Assembly: GCF_023094245.1 (NCBI RefSeq)
Contig: NZ_JALMEW010000001.1
Span: forward strand, 496,986-560,985
DNA: 64,000 nt
DNA from: Halomonas getboli
GTDB taxonomy: Bacteria; Pseudomonadota; Gammaproteobacteria; Pseudomonadales; Halomonadaceae
Direction: 5' to 3'
Below the pieces are notes generated by a model. It ran no database searches. It was not told the DNA's origin and worked only from the letters and a program-made list of their open reading frames with translations. The translations under genes and the position numbers were made by a program. Each line of letters starts with the position of its first letter. The first letter of the stretch is position 1. Positions 1 through 8,082 of the stretch are shown here, piece by piece.

Positions 1-36
1 GGAATCCGACCGGCTCAACGAGAGGAGTGACCGCCC

Positions 37-1311
37 ATGAATGCCGCCATCGGACTCTCGCTGATCATCCTGTTCAGCCTGGGCGTGCCCATCGCCGTTT
101 CGATCCTGCTGGCGTCGATCGTCGGCATCGAGTTCTTCTCGCGCCTGCCGCTGTTGCTGGTGCCGCAGCAGATGTTCGTGGGTATCGACAGCTTCCCGCT
201 GATGGCGATCCCGTTCTTCATCCTGGCCGGCAACCTGATGGCCGCCGGTGGGATTTCCCGGCGCCTGGTGGATCTGGCCAAGGCCGTGGTGGGGGGCCTC
301 CAGGGCGGGCTGGCGATGACCTGCGTGCTGACCTGCATGCTGTTCGCCGCGGTATCGGGCTCGAGCGTGGCCACCACCTTCGCCATCGGCTCGATCCTGA
401 TCCCGGCGATGGTCAAGCACGACTATCCGCGCCCGCTGGCCGCCTCGATCCAGGCGTCGTCGGCGGAGCTGGGAGTGCTGATTCCCCCCTCCATCCCGCT
501 GATCCTCTACGGCGTCAGCACCGATACCTCGATCGGCAAGCTGTTCATCGCCGGCATCGGCCCGGGTCTGCTGATCGGCGGCGCCTTGCTGCTGTTCCTG
601 TACCTGTTCTGCAAGGTGCGCGGCTACGGGCTCAAGGACCGCGAGGATCGCCATGACTTCATGACCGCCTTCAAGCGGGCCTGGGCCGCACTGCTGATGC
701 CGGTGGTGGTGATCGGCGGCATCTACGGCGGCGTCTTCACGCCCACCGAGGCCTCGGCGGTGGCGGTGGTCTACGCCCTGATCGTCGGCGGGCTGATCTA
801 CCGTGAACTGTCCTGGGCGGAGCTGCTGCCCATCTTCAGGCAGAGCGTGGTCTCGACGGCGGCGGTGATGCTGATCATCGCGGCGGCGGCGCTGTTCAGC
901 TTCCTGATCAGCCGCTCCGGGCTGCCTGGCGAGGTGGCGGCCTGGGTGACCCAGGTGTTCGACAGTCCGATCGCCTTCCTGCTGGCGGTCAACGTCATGC
1001 TGCTGGTGGTGGGCATGTTCATCGAGACCTCGGCGGCGATCCTGGTGCTGGCGCCGATCTTCACTCCGATCGCCGTGCAGTACGGCATCGACCCGGTGCA
1101 CTTCGGGCTGATCATCGTCGTCAACCTGGCGCTGGGGATGTTCACGCCGCCGCTCGGCGTCAACCTGTTCGCCGCCTGCGCGGTGGCTCGCCTGTCGGTG
1201 GATCAGCTGCTGCCCTGGCTGATGCGGTTCGTGCTGGTGGTGCTGGCTTGCCTGATCGCGATCACCTATCTGCCCTGGATCTCGCTGGGGCTGGTCGACC
1301 TGCTGTACTGA
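37..1311 (+). CDS. TRAP transporter large permease (DctM family)
   Basis: This 424-residue protein is the large membrane subunit of a tripartite ATP-independent periplasmic transporter, which imports an organic acid or related solute using an ion gradient and a binding protein. It is hydrophobic throughout, with about 12 predicted membrane segments, and has the DctM-typical stretches around PFFILAGNLM, SGSSVATTFAIGS and LIPPSIPLILYG. The start follows a GAGAGGAG ribosome site. The matching small permease and binding protein would lie upstream, outside the window. The aldehyde dehydrogenase starts 20 bases after the stop, so the two are probably co-transcribed. The family is clear; the substrate cannot be read from the sequence. 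Confidence 0.93.
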   Translation: MNAAIGLSLIILFSLGVPIAVSILLASIVGIEFFSRLPLLLVPQQMFVGIDSFPLMAIPFFILAGNLMAAGGISRRLVDLAKAVVGGLQGGLAMTCVLTCMLFAAVSGSSVATTFAIGSILIPAMVKHDYPRPLAASIQASSAELGVLIPPSIPLILYGVSTDTSIGKLFIAGIGPGLLIGGALLLFLYLFCKVRGYGLKDREDRHDFMTAFKRAWAALLMPVVVIGGIYGGVFTPTEASAVAVVYALIVGGLIYRELSWAELLPIFRQSVVSTAAVMLIIAAAALFSFLISRSGLPGEVAAWVTQVFDSPIAFLLAVNVMLLVVGMFIETSAAILVLAPIFTPIAVQYGIDPVHFGLIIVVNLALGMFTPPLGVNLFAACAVARLSVDQLLPWLMRFVLVVLACLIAITYLPWISLGLVDLLY

Positions 1312-1331
1312 CAACCCTCGAGGAGACATCG

Positions 1332-2792
1332 ATGAGTGCGTTACCCGTAACGCCGCGCTGCGCGGCACTGATCGGCGGGGAGTGGGTGACCACGCCCGGC
1401 ACCCTGGGCGTCGAGGCACCGGCCACGGCCTCGCCGCTGGCCGAGATCGCCCGCTGCGGGGCGGACCAGGTGGACGCCGCGGTCGCCGCGGCTCGCCGGG
1501 CCTTCGACGGCGAGCTCGGCGACTGGCACCGGTGGTCGGCTCGCCGGCGCGGCGAATGGCTGCACGCCTTCGCCGACGCCATCGTCGCCGACGCCGCGAC
1601 CCTGGCCGCGCTGGAGTGCGCCGATACCGGCAAGCCGATGTCCCAGGCCCGGGGCGACATCACCGCCTGTGCCCGCTACTTCCGCTTCTACGCCGGTGCG
1701 GCGGACAAGCTCCATGGCGAGACCATCCCCTTCGACAACGACTTCGCCGTGTTCACCCTGCGCGAGCCCTACGGTGTCTGCGCCCAGATCATTCCCTGGA
1801 ACTACCCCTCGCAGATCTTCGGCCGCTGCGTGGCCGCGGCGCTGGCGGCCGGCAACAGCGTGGTGCTCAAGCCCGCCGAGGACGCCTGCCTGAGCGTGCT
1901 GCGCCTGGCCGAGCTGGCCGTCGAGGCCGGGCTGCCGGCCGGGGCGCTCAACGTGGTGCCGGGTCTGGGACGCGAGGCGGGCTCGGCGCTGGCCGCGCAT
2001 CCGGGTATCGATCACCTGTCGTTCACCGGCTCGCCGGAGACCGGGACCCTGGTCACCCAGGCCGCGGCGGTCCATCACGTGCCGGTGACCATGGAGCTCG
2101 GCGGCAAGTCACCGCAGATCGTGTTTGCCGATGCCGACCTGGAGGCCGCCCTGACGGCAGTGGTGCGGGGCATCATCCAGAACGCCGGCCAGACCTGCTC
2201 GGCGGGAAGCCGACTGCTGGTCGAGGCCTCCTGCTACGACGAGGTCGTTTCGCGTCTCGCTGCACGCTTCGGCGACCTGCGCTGCGATGCCGGCGAGCGC
2301 GATGCCGACTGCGGCCCGCTGATCAACGCCCGCCAGCGCGAGAAGCTCGAGACCCGGCTGGCGGCGGCGCGGGCCGATGGCATTCGTGTGGCGGCGGTCG
2401 GCCATCTGGCCGAGGGGGTGCCCGCCGAGGGCCATTTCGTGGTGCCGCAGCTGCTGGTCGACATTCCCGACGACCATGAGGTGATCCGCGAGGAGCTGTT
2501 CGGTCCGGTGCTGGCGGTGCAGCGCTTCGACGACGAGGAGGATGCCGTGCGTCTGGCCAATGCCACCGACTTCGGCCTGTGTGCCGGTGTCTGGACCCGC
2601 GACGGCGGGCGTCAGCTGCGCCTGGCCAAGCGCATCCGCAGCGGCCAGGTCTTCGTCAACAACTACGGTGCCGCCGGCGGCATCGAGCTGCCGTTCGGCG
2701 GCATGGGCCGCTCCGGCCACGGCCGCGAGAAGGGCTTCGAGGGACTGAAGAGCTACACCCAGCTCAAGACGGTGGCGATCCGCCACGGCTGA
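1332..2792 (+). CDS. NAD(P)-dependent aldehyde dehydrogenase
   Basis: This is a 486-residue ALDH-superfamily enzyme that oxidises an aldehyde to a carboxylate. The cofactor-domain motif IIPWNYP, the ELGGKSP glutamate motif and the NAGQTCSAG motif with the catalytic cysteine are all present, and the length is normal. I chose the ATG at 1332 because AGGAGA lies just upstream; an in-frame earlier start at 1248 would overlap the permease. It sits between a TRAP permease and a beta-hydroxyacid-type dehydrogenase. This suggests that an imported alcohol or hydroxy acid is oxidised through an aldehyde, possibly a C3 semialdehyde or sulfonate analogue. The substrate assignment is speculative. Confidence 0.92.
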   Translation: MSALPVTPRCAALIGGEWVTTPGTLGVEAPATASPLAEIARCGADQVDAAVAAARRAFDGELGDWHRWSARRRGEWLHAFADAIVADAATLAALECADTGKPMSQARGDITACARYFRFYAGAADKLHGETIPFDNDFAVFTLREPYGVCAQIIPWNYPSQIFGRCVAAALAAGNSVVLKPAEDACLSVLRLAELAVEAGLPAGALNVVPGLGREAGSALAAHPGIDHLSFTGSPETGTLVTQAAAVHHVPVTMELGGKSPQIVFADADLEAALTAVVRGIIQNAGQTCSAGSRLLVEASCYDEVVSRLAARFGDLRCDAGERDADCGPLINARQREKLETRLAAARADGIRVAAVGHLAEGVPAEGHFVVPQLLVDIPDDHEVIREELFGPVLAVQRFDDEEDAVRLANATDFGLCAGVWTRDGGRQLRLAKRIRSGQVFVNNYGAAGGIELPFGGMGRSGHGREKGFEGLKSYTQLKTVAIRHG

Positions 2793-2949
2793 GGCGTCGA
2801 CGGAACCCACTGCGACCGGCATGACGGAGTGACGGACTCGGCGCCAGGAGTCGGCCTCCGAGGGCTGGGCAGCTGGCGGTCATGAGGCATGCCGGTCGGT
2901 CAGCGCCCCTGGGGGCGAGGGATGGCTATCCATTAAGGAGAGAGATGAG

Positions 2950-3831
2950 ATGAGCAAGACATACCGGATCGGCATGATCGGCGTGGGCCTGATGGGCCAC
3001 GGCATCGCCACCAGCCTGCTGCGCAGCGGCCATCGGCTGAGTTTTCTCGACCATCCCGGCAACCAGCCGGTCGAGGACCTTCTGGCGGCCGGTGCCGAGA
3101 GGCGCACCAGCGCCCGCGAGGTGGCCGAGCATGCCGAAGTGGTGATCCTCTGCGTGACCGGCACGCCCCAGGTGGAGAGCGTGCTGTCCGATGCCGGCGG
3201 CGTGCTGGAAGGCCTGCGGGCGGGCGGCGTGATCATCGACTGCTCGACGGCGATTCCGAGCTCCACCCTGGCCATCGCCGAGCGCGTCGCCGCCGCCGGC
3301 GGACAGTTCATGGATGCCGCCATGACGCGCACGCCCAAGGAGGCCGCCGAGGGGCGCCTCAACCTGATCGTCGGCGCCACCGACGAGCTGTTCCGCGAGG
3401 TGAAGCCGCTGCTGGAGAGTTTCTCCGAGCACATCACCCATGGAGGTCCTGTGGGCTCGGGGCACAAGCTCAAGCTGCTGCACAACTACGTGTCGCTGGG
3501 CTTCACCGCGGTGCTGGCCGAAGCCGCTGCCGCTTCCCGCCGGGCCGGCATCGAGGACGACGTCCTGCTCGAGGTGCTGGGCAACGGCGGCGGTGGCGGG
3601 GTGGTGCTGGAACGCCTGCGGCCGTTCATTGCCGCAGGGGACCCCTCGGGTTTCCGTTTCAGCCTCTCCAACACGTACAAGGATATCGGCTACTACAACG
3701 CCATGGCCCGGGACCTGGGCGCCGAACGCGGCGTGGCCGCCGCCATCGATGCGCTGTATCGCGATGTCAACGAGCGCGGGCACGGCGATCGTCTGACCCC
3801 GGAGCTGGTGGCGTTGCTGGGAGAGTCATGA
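2950..3831 (+). CDS. NAD(P)-dependent oxidoreductase, 3-hydroxyisobutyrate dehydrogenase family
   Basis: This is a 293-residue beta-hydroxyacid dehydrogenase. It has an N-terminal Rossmann motif (GMIGVGLMGHGIA, residues about 8-20), the substrate-binding DAAMTRTPKEA region near residue 120, and the GSGHKLKLLHNY helix near residue 170 that carries the family's catalytic lysine. Enzymes of this family interconvert hydroxyacids and semialdehydes (3-hydroxyisobutyrate, tartronate semialdehyde, sulfolactaldehyde). The start at 2950 follows AAGGAGAGAG; the nearby ATG at 2945 is followed by an immediate stop in its frame. It lies 157 bases after the aldehyde dehydrogenase and before an AraC regulator. 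The exact substrate is unknown. Confidence 0.9.
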   Translation: MSKTYRIGMIGVGLMGHGIATSLLRSGHRLSFLDHPGNQPVEDLLAAGAERRTSAREVAEHAEVVILCVTGTPQVESVLSDAGGVLEGLRAGGVIIDCSTAIPSSTLAIAERVAAAGGQFMDAAMTRTPKEAAEGRLNLIVGATDELFREVKPLLESFSEHITHGGPVGSGHKLKLLHNYVSLGFTAVLAEAAAASRRAGIEDDVLLEVLGNGGGGGVVLERLRPFIAAGDPSGFRFSLSNTYKDIGYYNAMARDLGAERGVAAAIDALYRDVNERGHGDRLTPELVALLGES

Positions 3832-3882
3832 GGGAAAGTGAGGCGCTGGCATCGACGGCGCCGGCGCGGCATCCTGTAGGCC

Positions 3883-4566
3883 ATGAACGTCGATCTTCCC
3901 ATCACGCCCCGCAGCGTCGAGCGTTCCTATCCACTCGACTGCCTGAGCGACACCCACGACTACCACCAGCTGCTGGTGGGGCTCGACGGCCGCGTGGACG
4001 TCGAGATCGAGGGGCGGGGCGCCGCCATGGCGCCGGGGAGCGTGTGCCTGATCCCCGCCGCGGCGACTCACCACTACCTGGGGCTCGACGCCGACAACCG
4101 CTGCCGCGTGCTGGACCTGCCGGCGGGAGGGGCCGTGGATGCGCTGTTCGAGTGCATTCGCTTCCTGCGCCTGGCGCCGGAGGAGGCCGCCGGGCTGGAT
4201 GACGACAGCCTGCTGGCGCGGCTCGGCGCCGCGCCTGGCTGGCAGGGGCCGCGGCTCAACATGGCGCGCCTGACCCGGCGAGTGCAGGCCGATCCGGCGG
4301 CGGCCTGGAATCTGGCCCGGCTGGCCGAGGCCGCACGGCTCTCCGAGCGGCAGCTGCGCCGCAGCCTCGTCGCGCTCACCGGCCTCACGCCCTGGCAGTG
4401 GCTGACGCATCAGCGTCTGGCGCTGGCCGAGCGGCTGCTGACCGCCAGCGATGCCTCCATCACCGAGATCGCCCAGGCCTGCGGCTTCGCCGACGGCGCC
4501 CAGTTCAGCCGCCATTTCCGACGCTGGCGAGGGCAGACGCCGAGCGCCTTTCGTCGCGCTCACTGA
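3883..4566 (+). CDS. AraC-family transcriptional regulator with N-terminal cupin
   Basis: This 227-residue protein has a short cupin-like sensor half (HDYHQLLVGLDG and PAAATHHYLG) and a C-terminal AraC double helix-turn-helix. The second motif reads SITEIAQACGFADGAQFSRHFRRWRGQTPSAFRR. Such proteins bind DNA near the operon they control and sense a small ligand. It follows the TRAP, ALDH and dehydrogenase genes in the same direction with a 51-base gap, so it is the likely regulator of that cluster. At 227 residues it is shorter than most AraC proteins (about 280-300), but both functional halves are present. Confidence 0.88.
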   Translation: MNVDLPITPRSVERSYPLDCLSDTHDYHQLLVGLDGRVDVEIEGRGAAMAPGSVCLIPAAATHHYLGLDADNRCRVLDLPAGGAVDALFECIRFLRLAPEEAAGLDDDSLLARLGAAPGWQGPRLNMARLTRRVQADPAAAWNLARLAEAARLSERQLRRSLVALTGLTPWQWLTHQRLALAERLLTASDASITEIAQACGFADGAQFSRHFRRWRGQTPSAFRRAH

Positions 4567-4639
4567 CGGCCGAAATCGACAAGTCGTCGTCTTCCTTACC
4601 CTTCATACTGCTCAGCCGACCCGCGAATGGAGAATCGAG

Positions 4640-5572
4640 ATGTCGGCTGTTTCCCCCGCCGAGGCGCGCCGCGCCACCTTGTGGGGCGCCAGTACCGTCC
4701 TGAGCTGGGCGACGCTGGCGCTGTTTACCCAATGGGCCGGCCCGGTGCCGCCCTTCCTGCTGACCGCGCTGTGCTTCGGCCTGGCCGGCGGCCTGGCGCT
4801 GCTGGTGTTCCTGCTGCGCGGCGAAGGCCGGGCCCTGGCCGAGGCCTTCCGCCAGCCGCCGGCGGGCTGGCTGCTGGGCGTGGGCGGGCTGTTCGGCTAC
4901 CACCTGTGCTACTTCATCGCCCAGCAGAACGCGCCGGCGGCCAATGCCGGGCTGATCAGCTACCTGTGGCCACTGCTGATCGTGATCCTGGCCGGCTGGC
5001 TGCTGCCGGGCGAGCGCCTGCGCACCATTCACCTGGTGGGCGGCGTGTGTGGCTTCATCGGCGCGGCGCTGCTGGTCGGCCCCGACGGCTTCGACTGGTC
5101 CGGCGAATACACGTCGGGCTATCTGGTGGCGCTGCTGGCGGCCTTCATCTGGAGCGGCTATTCGGTGGTGTCGCGACTGCTGGCGCGGATTCCGACCACG
5201 GCGGTGGCCTGGAACTGCCTCGGCGCTGCGGTGCTGGCGCTCGCCTGCCATCTGGCCTGGGAACCGCGCGGCTGGCCGGAGGGCGCCAACCTGTGGGCGA
5301 TCCTGGCGCTTGGGCTCGGCCCGGTGGGCAGCGCCTTCTTCACCTGGGATCTGGGCATGAAGCGTGGGCACGTGCGCCTGCTGGGGCTCTTGTCCTATGC
5401 CACGCCGCTGTGCTCGACCCTGGTACTGATTGCCGCCGGTCTGGCCGCGCCCAGCCCGACCCTGCTGCTGGCCGCGCTGCTGATCTGCGGCGGGGCGTTG
5501 ATCGGTAGCGGCATGTTGAGGGGGCGAAAGAATCGGCGTTCGCGTGAGGCGACGGAGTCGTCGCGGGGATAA
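4640..5572 (+). CDS. DMT/EamA-family exporter, YddG-like
   Basis: This is a 310-residue inner-membrane protein of the drug/metabolite transporter superfamily. It has about ten membrane segments arranged as two EamA repeats. Features such as LFGYHLCYFIAQQNAPAAN and PVGSAFFTWDLGMKRG resemble YddG, the aromatic amino acid exporter. The ATG at 4640 follows a GAGAAT purine stretch and begins a charged N-terminus before the first helix; an earlier in-frame start would add a non-hydrophobic extension overlapping the AraC gene. The transported solute is unproven. Confidence 0.85.
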   Translation: MSAVSPAEARRATLWGASTVLSWATLALFTQWAGPVPPFLLTALCFGLAGGLALLVFLLRGEGRALAEAFRQPPAGWLLGVGGLFGYHLCYFIAQQNAPAANAGLISYLWPLLIVILAGWLLPGERLRTIHLVGGVCGFIGAALLVGPDGFDWSGEYTSGYLVALLAAFIWSGYSVVSRLLARIPTTAVAWNCLGAAVLALACHLAWEPRGWPEGANLWAILALGLGPVGSAFFTWDLGMKRGHVRLLGLLSYATPLCSTLVLIAAGLAAPSPTLLLAALLICGGALIGSGMLRGRKNRRSREATESSRG

Positions 5573-5621
5573 CCCCTCGGCGCGTCGCCGGGCACATTCA
5601 AGAGGTCAGAAGGACACCGTC

Positions 5622-5960
5622 ATGGAACAGATCGAATGGTCGGATTTCGCCAGGGTCGAACTGCGGGTGGGCACTATCGTCGAGGCCGAGGTCTTTGCCG
5701 AGGCGCGGCGCCCGGCCTATCGGCTGCGCGTCGACTTCGGCGAGGCCATCGGGGTACGCAAGTCCAGCGCCCAGATCACCGAGCTTTACGACCCGGAGGC
5801 GCTGGTGGGCCGTCAGGTGGTCGCCGTCGTCAACTTCCCGCCGAAGCAGATCGGCCCGATGACGTCGGAGTGCCTGGTTACCGGCTTCCACCGCGACGAT
5901 GGCGCCGTGGCGCTGGCCGTGCCCGATATGGCGGTGCCGAACGGGGCGCGGCTGGCATGA
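5622..5960 (+). CDS. csaA: CsaA-like tRNA-binding domain protein
   Basis: This is a 112-residue single-domain protein of the EMAP/Trbp111 OB-fold type. It matches the CsaA pattern: FARVELRVGTIVEAE at the start, GVRKSSAQITELYDPEALVGRQVVAVVNFPPKQIGP in the middle, and a PNGARLA end. Known members bind tRNA as dimers, and CsaA of Bacillus has been described as a secretion-related chaperone. The start has AGAAGGACACC upstream. It ends before two hairpins and converges on the transporter gene on the opposite strand. Confidence 0.88.
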   Translation: MEQIEWSDFARVELRVGTIVEAEVFAEARRPAYRLRVDFGEAIGVRKSSAQITELYDPEALVGRQVVAVVNFPPKQIGPMTSECLVTGFHRDDGAVALAVPDMAVPNGARLA

Positions 5961-5963
5961 CGC

Positions 5964-5991
5964 GGGCCGCCATGATCGCTCATGGCGGCCC
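5964..5991. terminator. Perfect 12-bp stem-loop after csaA
   Basis: GGGCCGCCATGA and its exact complement flank a four-base TCGC loop, starting three bases after the csaA stop. There is no T-tract, so this may be a weak or Rho-assisted terminator. It lies between convergent genes. Confidence 0.5.
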
Positions 5992-6000
5992 TGTGATGAG

Positions 6001-6038
6001 GCGACATGGGCCGGCCTGCATGCCCCGGCCCATGTCGC
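6001..6038. terminator. Perfect 14-bp stem-loop between convergent genes
   Basis: GCGACATGGGCCGG at 6001-6014 pairs with its complement at 6025-6038 around a ten-base loop. It is the second hairpin in tandem with the one at 5964-5991. It lies 20 bases beyond the stop of the leftward TctA-TctB gene, so it could end transcripts arriving from both sides. Confidence 0.5.
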
Positions 6039-6058
6039 GTATGGCTGTCGAGGCGGGC

Positions 6059-8008
6059 TCAGCCGAACAGCAGGGGATCGATGATCCCGGGGGGATAGGT
6101 CAGGGTCAGGAACTGTGCCATGCCGACCAGGAAAGCCATGACGCCGAGTGACATGATGATCGCCATCCAAGGCTTGAGGCGCGCAACGGTCAGCAGGAAG
6201 ACGAGGGAGAAGAGCGTCGCCGCGGTGACGAACCCCAGCAATAGCATGCTCCCTACCAGAGCGAAGAAGCCGATCAGCCAGAGTCCTTGCTGTCCGATGG
6301 CTTGAGGCTGCCGCTGGGGGCGATGCAGCAGGCAGCGAGCGATCTCCAGCAGGCAGGACGCGGCGAGGATCGTGATGGCCAGTCGCGGCATGATGCCGCC
6401 GATCAGCGTCAGGTCGGCCACATCGATCCAGGCAACGACAGCCGTTGCCAGCAGGGCGGCGAAGAGCACCACGTCGATGACGCCCAGCGTCGGAGGTTCG
6501 GCACGAGCCGTGGAGGCGGCACCGACCGTGGATGCCTGACGACGCTTGAGCCATAGCGAGCGCAGCACGGGAATGAAGAGGGCCGCCAGGATCAGCGCAC
6601 CGATGATCAATACGCCGGGGCGCATGAAGGCATCCGTACCCTGGAACTGCACCGCCTGATAGAAGTAACCCTCTGCGCCGGGAGCCAGCACGAAACCGAT
6701 CAGGAAGGCGGGGCGCGACCAGTTGGCCTGCTTGAACAGAACGCCCAGGACACCGACCGCCCCCAGGGCGAACAGATCACCTGCCGAGCGCGTGGCCTGG
6801 AAGGCGGCGAACATGATCAGCACCGTGATCACGGGCGCCAGCGTGGCAAAGGGCACTCGGGTCAGGCCGGCGACCGGGCGCGCCAGCACCAGGCAGAGTG
6901 CGGCGCCCAGGATATTGGCCAGGGCCAGCGACCAGATAATGGTGTAGGTCAGGTCGAGGTGAGTCTCGATCATGCCGACGCCGGGCTGCAGCCCGAGCAG
7001 CAGCAGCCCGCCGAGGAACACCGCCGCCGTGCCCGAACCCGGAACGCCGAACAGCAGCGTCGGCACCATGGCGCCGCAGGCGCAGGCATTGTTGGCGGAC
7101 TCGGGGGCGATCACCCCGCGGATATCGCCCTGGCCGAATTCGGACTTGTCCTTGGCGCTTTGCACGGCATGCCCGTAGGTGAGCCAGTCGACCACCGAGC
7201 CGGCCAGCCCGGGGATGGTGCCGATCAGGCTGCCGATTGCCGCACAGCGCGCCACGAGACCGCGCTGTTCACGGACATCGCGGATGCCTTGCCGCCAGCC
7301 TTCGCCGAGTTTGCAGGGCTCTTCGGCGATGGCGCCGCGCTTGACCAGCAGATCGATGATCTCCGGGAGGGCGAAGATCCCGAGGCCCACGACCACCAGA
7401 GGCACGCCATCGTAGAGGTAGTCGAGCCCGAAGTTCATGCGGAACTCGCCCGTGGCCGGTGCCATGCCGATGGCCCCCACCAGCAGGCCGAGGCCACAGG
7501 CGGCCAGCCCCTTGAAGAGGTCGCGTCCGGAGAGAACGGCCACCATCGACAGGCCCAGCAGGGTCAGCATGAAGAGCTCGGACGACGAGAACGACAGCAC
7601 CAGTGGGCGCGCGATCAGGATAAAGCCGGTGAGAATGACGGCCCCGATCAGGCCCCCGATCATGGACGACAGAAAGGCGCTGGACAGCGCGCGTGCCGCC
7701 TGACCGCGCTTGGCCAGCGAGAAGCCGTCGATGACGGTCGCCTGGGACGCGCTGGATCCGGGGATGCCCAGCAGCACCGAGGCAAAGGTATCGCCGGTCG
7801 GGATCACGGCCACCAGCCCCATCAGCATGCCGAGGGCGACGCTGGGTTCCATGCCGTAGAGGAAGGGCAGCAGAAGCGACATGCCGGCGATGCCCCCGAG
7901 GCCGGGGATGATGCCGACCACGAGCCCGACGAGAACGCCGAGTACCATGAAGAGCAGATGGGACAGGGTGAACAGCTGCCCAAGACTGGAGAGAAGGATA
8001 TCGAGCAT
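6059..8008 (-). CDS. Tripartite tricarboxylate transporter permease, TctA-TctB fusion
   Basis: This 649-residue protein joins both membrane subunits of a TTT transporter. Residues 1 to about 495 are TctA: GIIPGLGGIAGMSLLLPF near the start, the PTGDTFASVLLGIPGSSASQA motif, and the second-half motif GTIPGLAGSVVDW followed by LLFGVPGSGTAAVF. From about residue 504 a four-helix TctB-like domain follows, joined by a short Ala-rich linker. Most TTT systems encode TctB separately, and no separate tctB is seen here. The gene lies 74 bases downstream of tctC on the same strand. The likely cargo is a di- or tricarboxylate. Confidence 0.92.
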   Translation of the reverse strand: MLDILLSSLGQLFTLSHLLFMVLGVLVGLVVGIIPGLGGIAGMSLLLPFLYGMEPSVALGMLMGLVAVIPTGDTFASVLLGIPGSSASQATVIDGFSLAKRGQAARALSSAFLSSMIGGLIGAVILTGFILIARPLVLSFSSSELFMLTLLGLSMVAVLSGRDLFKGLAACGLGLLVGAIGMAPATGEFRMNFGLDYLYDGVPLVVVGLGIFALPEIIDLLVKRGAIAEEPCKLGEGWRQGIRDVREQRGLVARCAAIGSLIGTIPGLAGSVVDWLTYGHAVQSAKDKSEFGQGDIRGVIAPESANNACACGAMVPTLLFGVPGSGTAAVFLGGLLLLGLQPGVGMIETHLDLTYTIIWSLALANILGAALCLVLARPVAGLTRVPFATLAPVITVLIMFAAFQATRSAGDLFALGAVGVLGVLFKQANWSRPAFLIGFVLAPGAEGYFYQAVQFQGTDAFMRPGVLIIGALILAALFIPVLRSLWLKRRQASTVGAASTARAEPPTLGVIDVVLFAALLATAVVAWIDVADLTLIGGIMPRLAITILAASCLLEIARCLLHRPQRQPQAIGQQGLWLIGFFALVGSMLLLGFVTAATLFSLVFLLTVARLKPWMAIIMSLGVMAFLVGMAQFLTLTYPPGIIDPLLFG

Positions 8009-8082
8009 GGCGTATGGCTCTTGTATTGTGTGATCAGGAGGAGCCAGGGATGCCGGCCCCTTGGGCCGGCATGTTCCACTGT

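Noticed and set aside
1..40. Possible 3' end of an upstream TRAP small-permease gene
   Set aside because: Two frames can be read here, one stopping at 28-30 and one at 38-40 with an ATGA overlap; too short to decide, so no feature was called.
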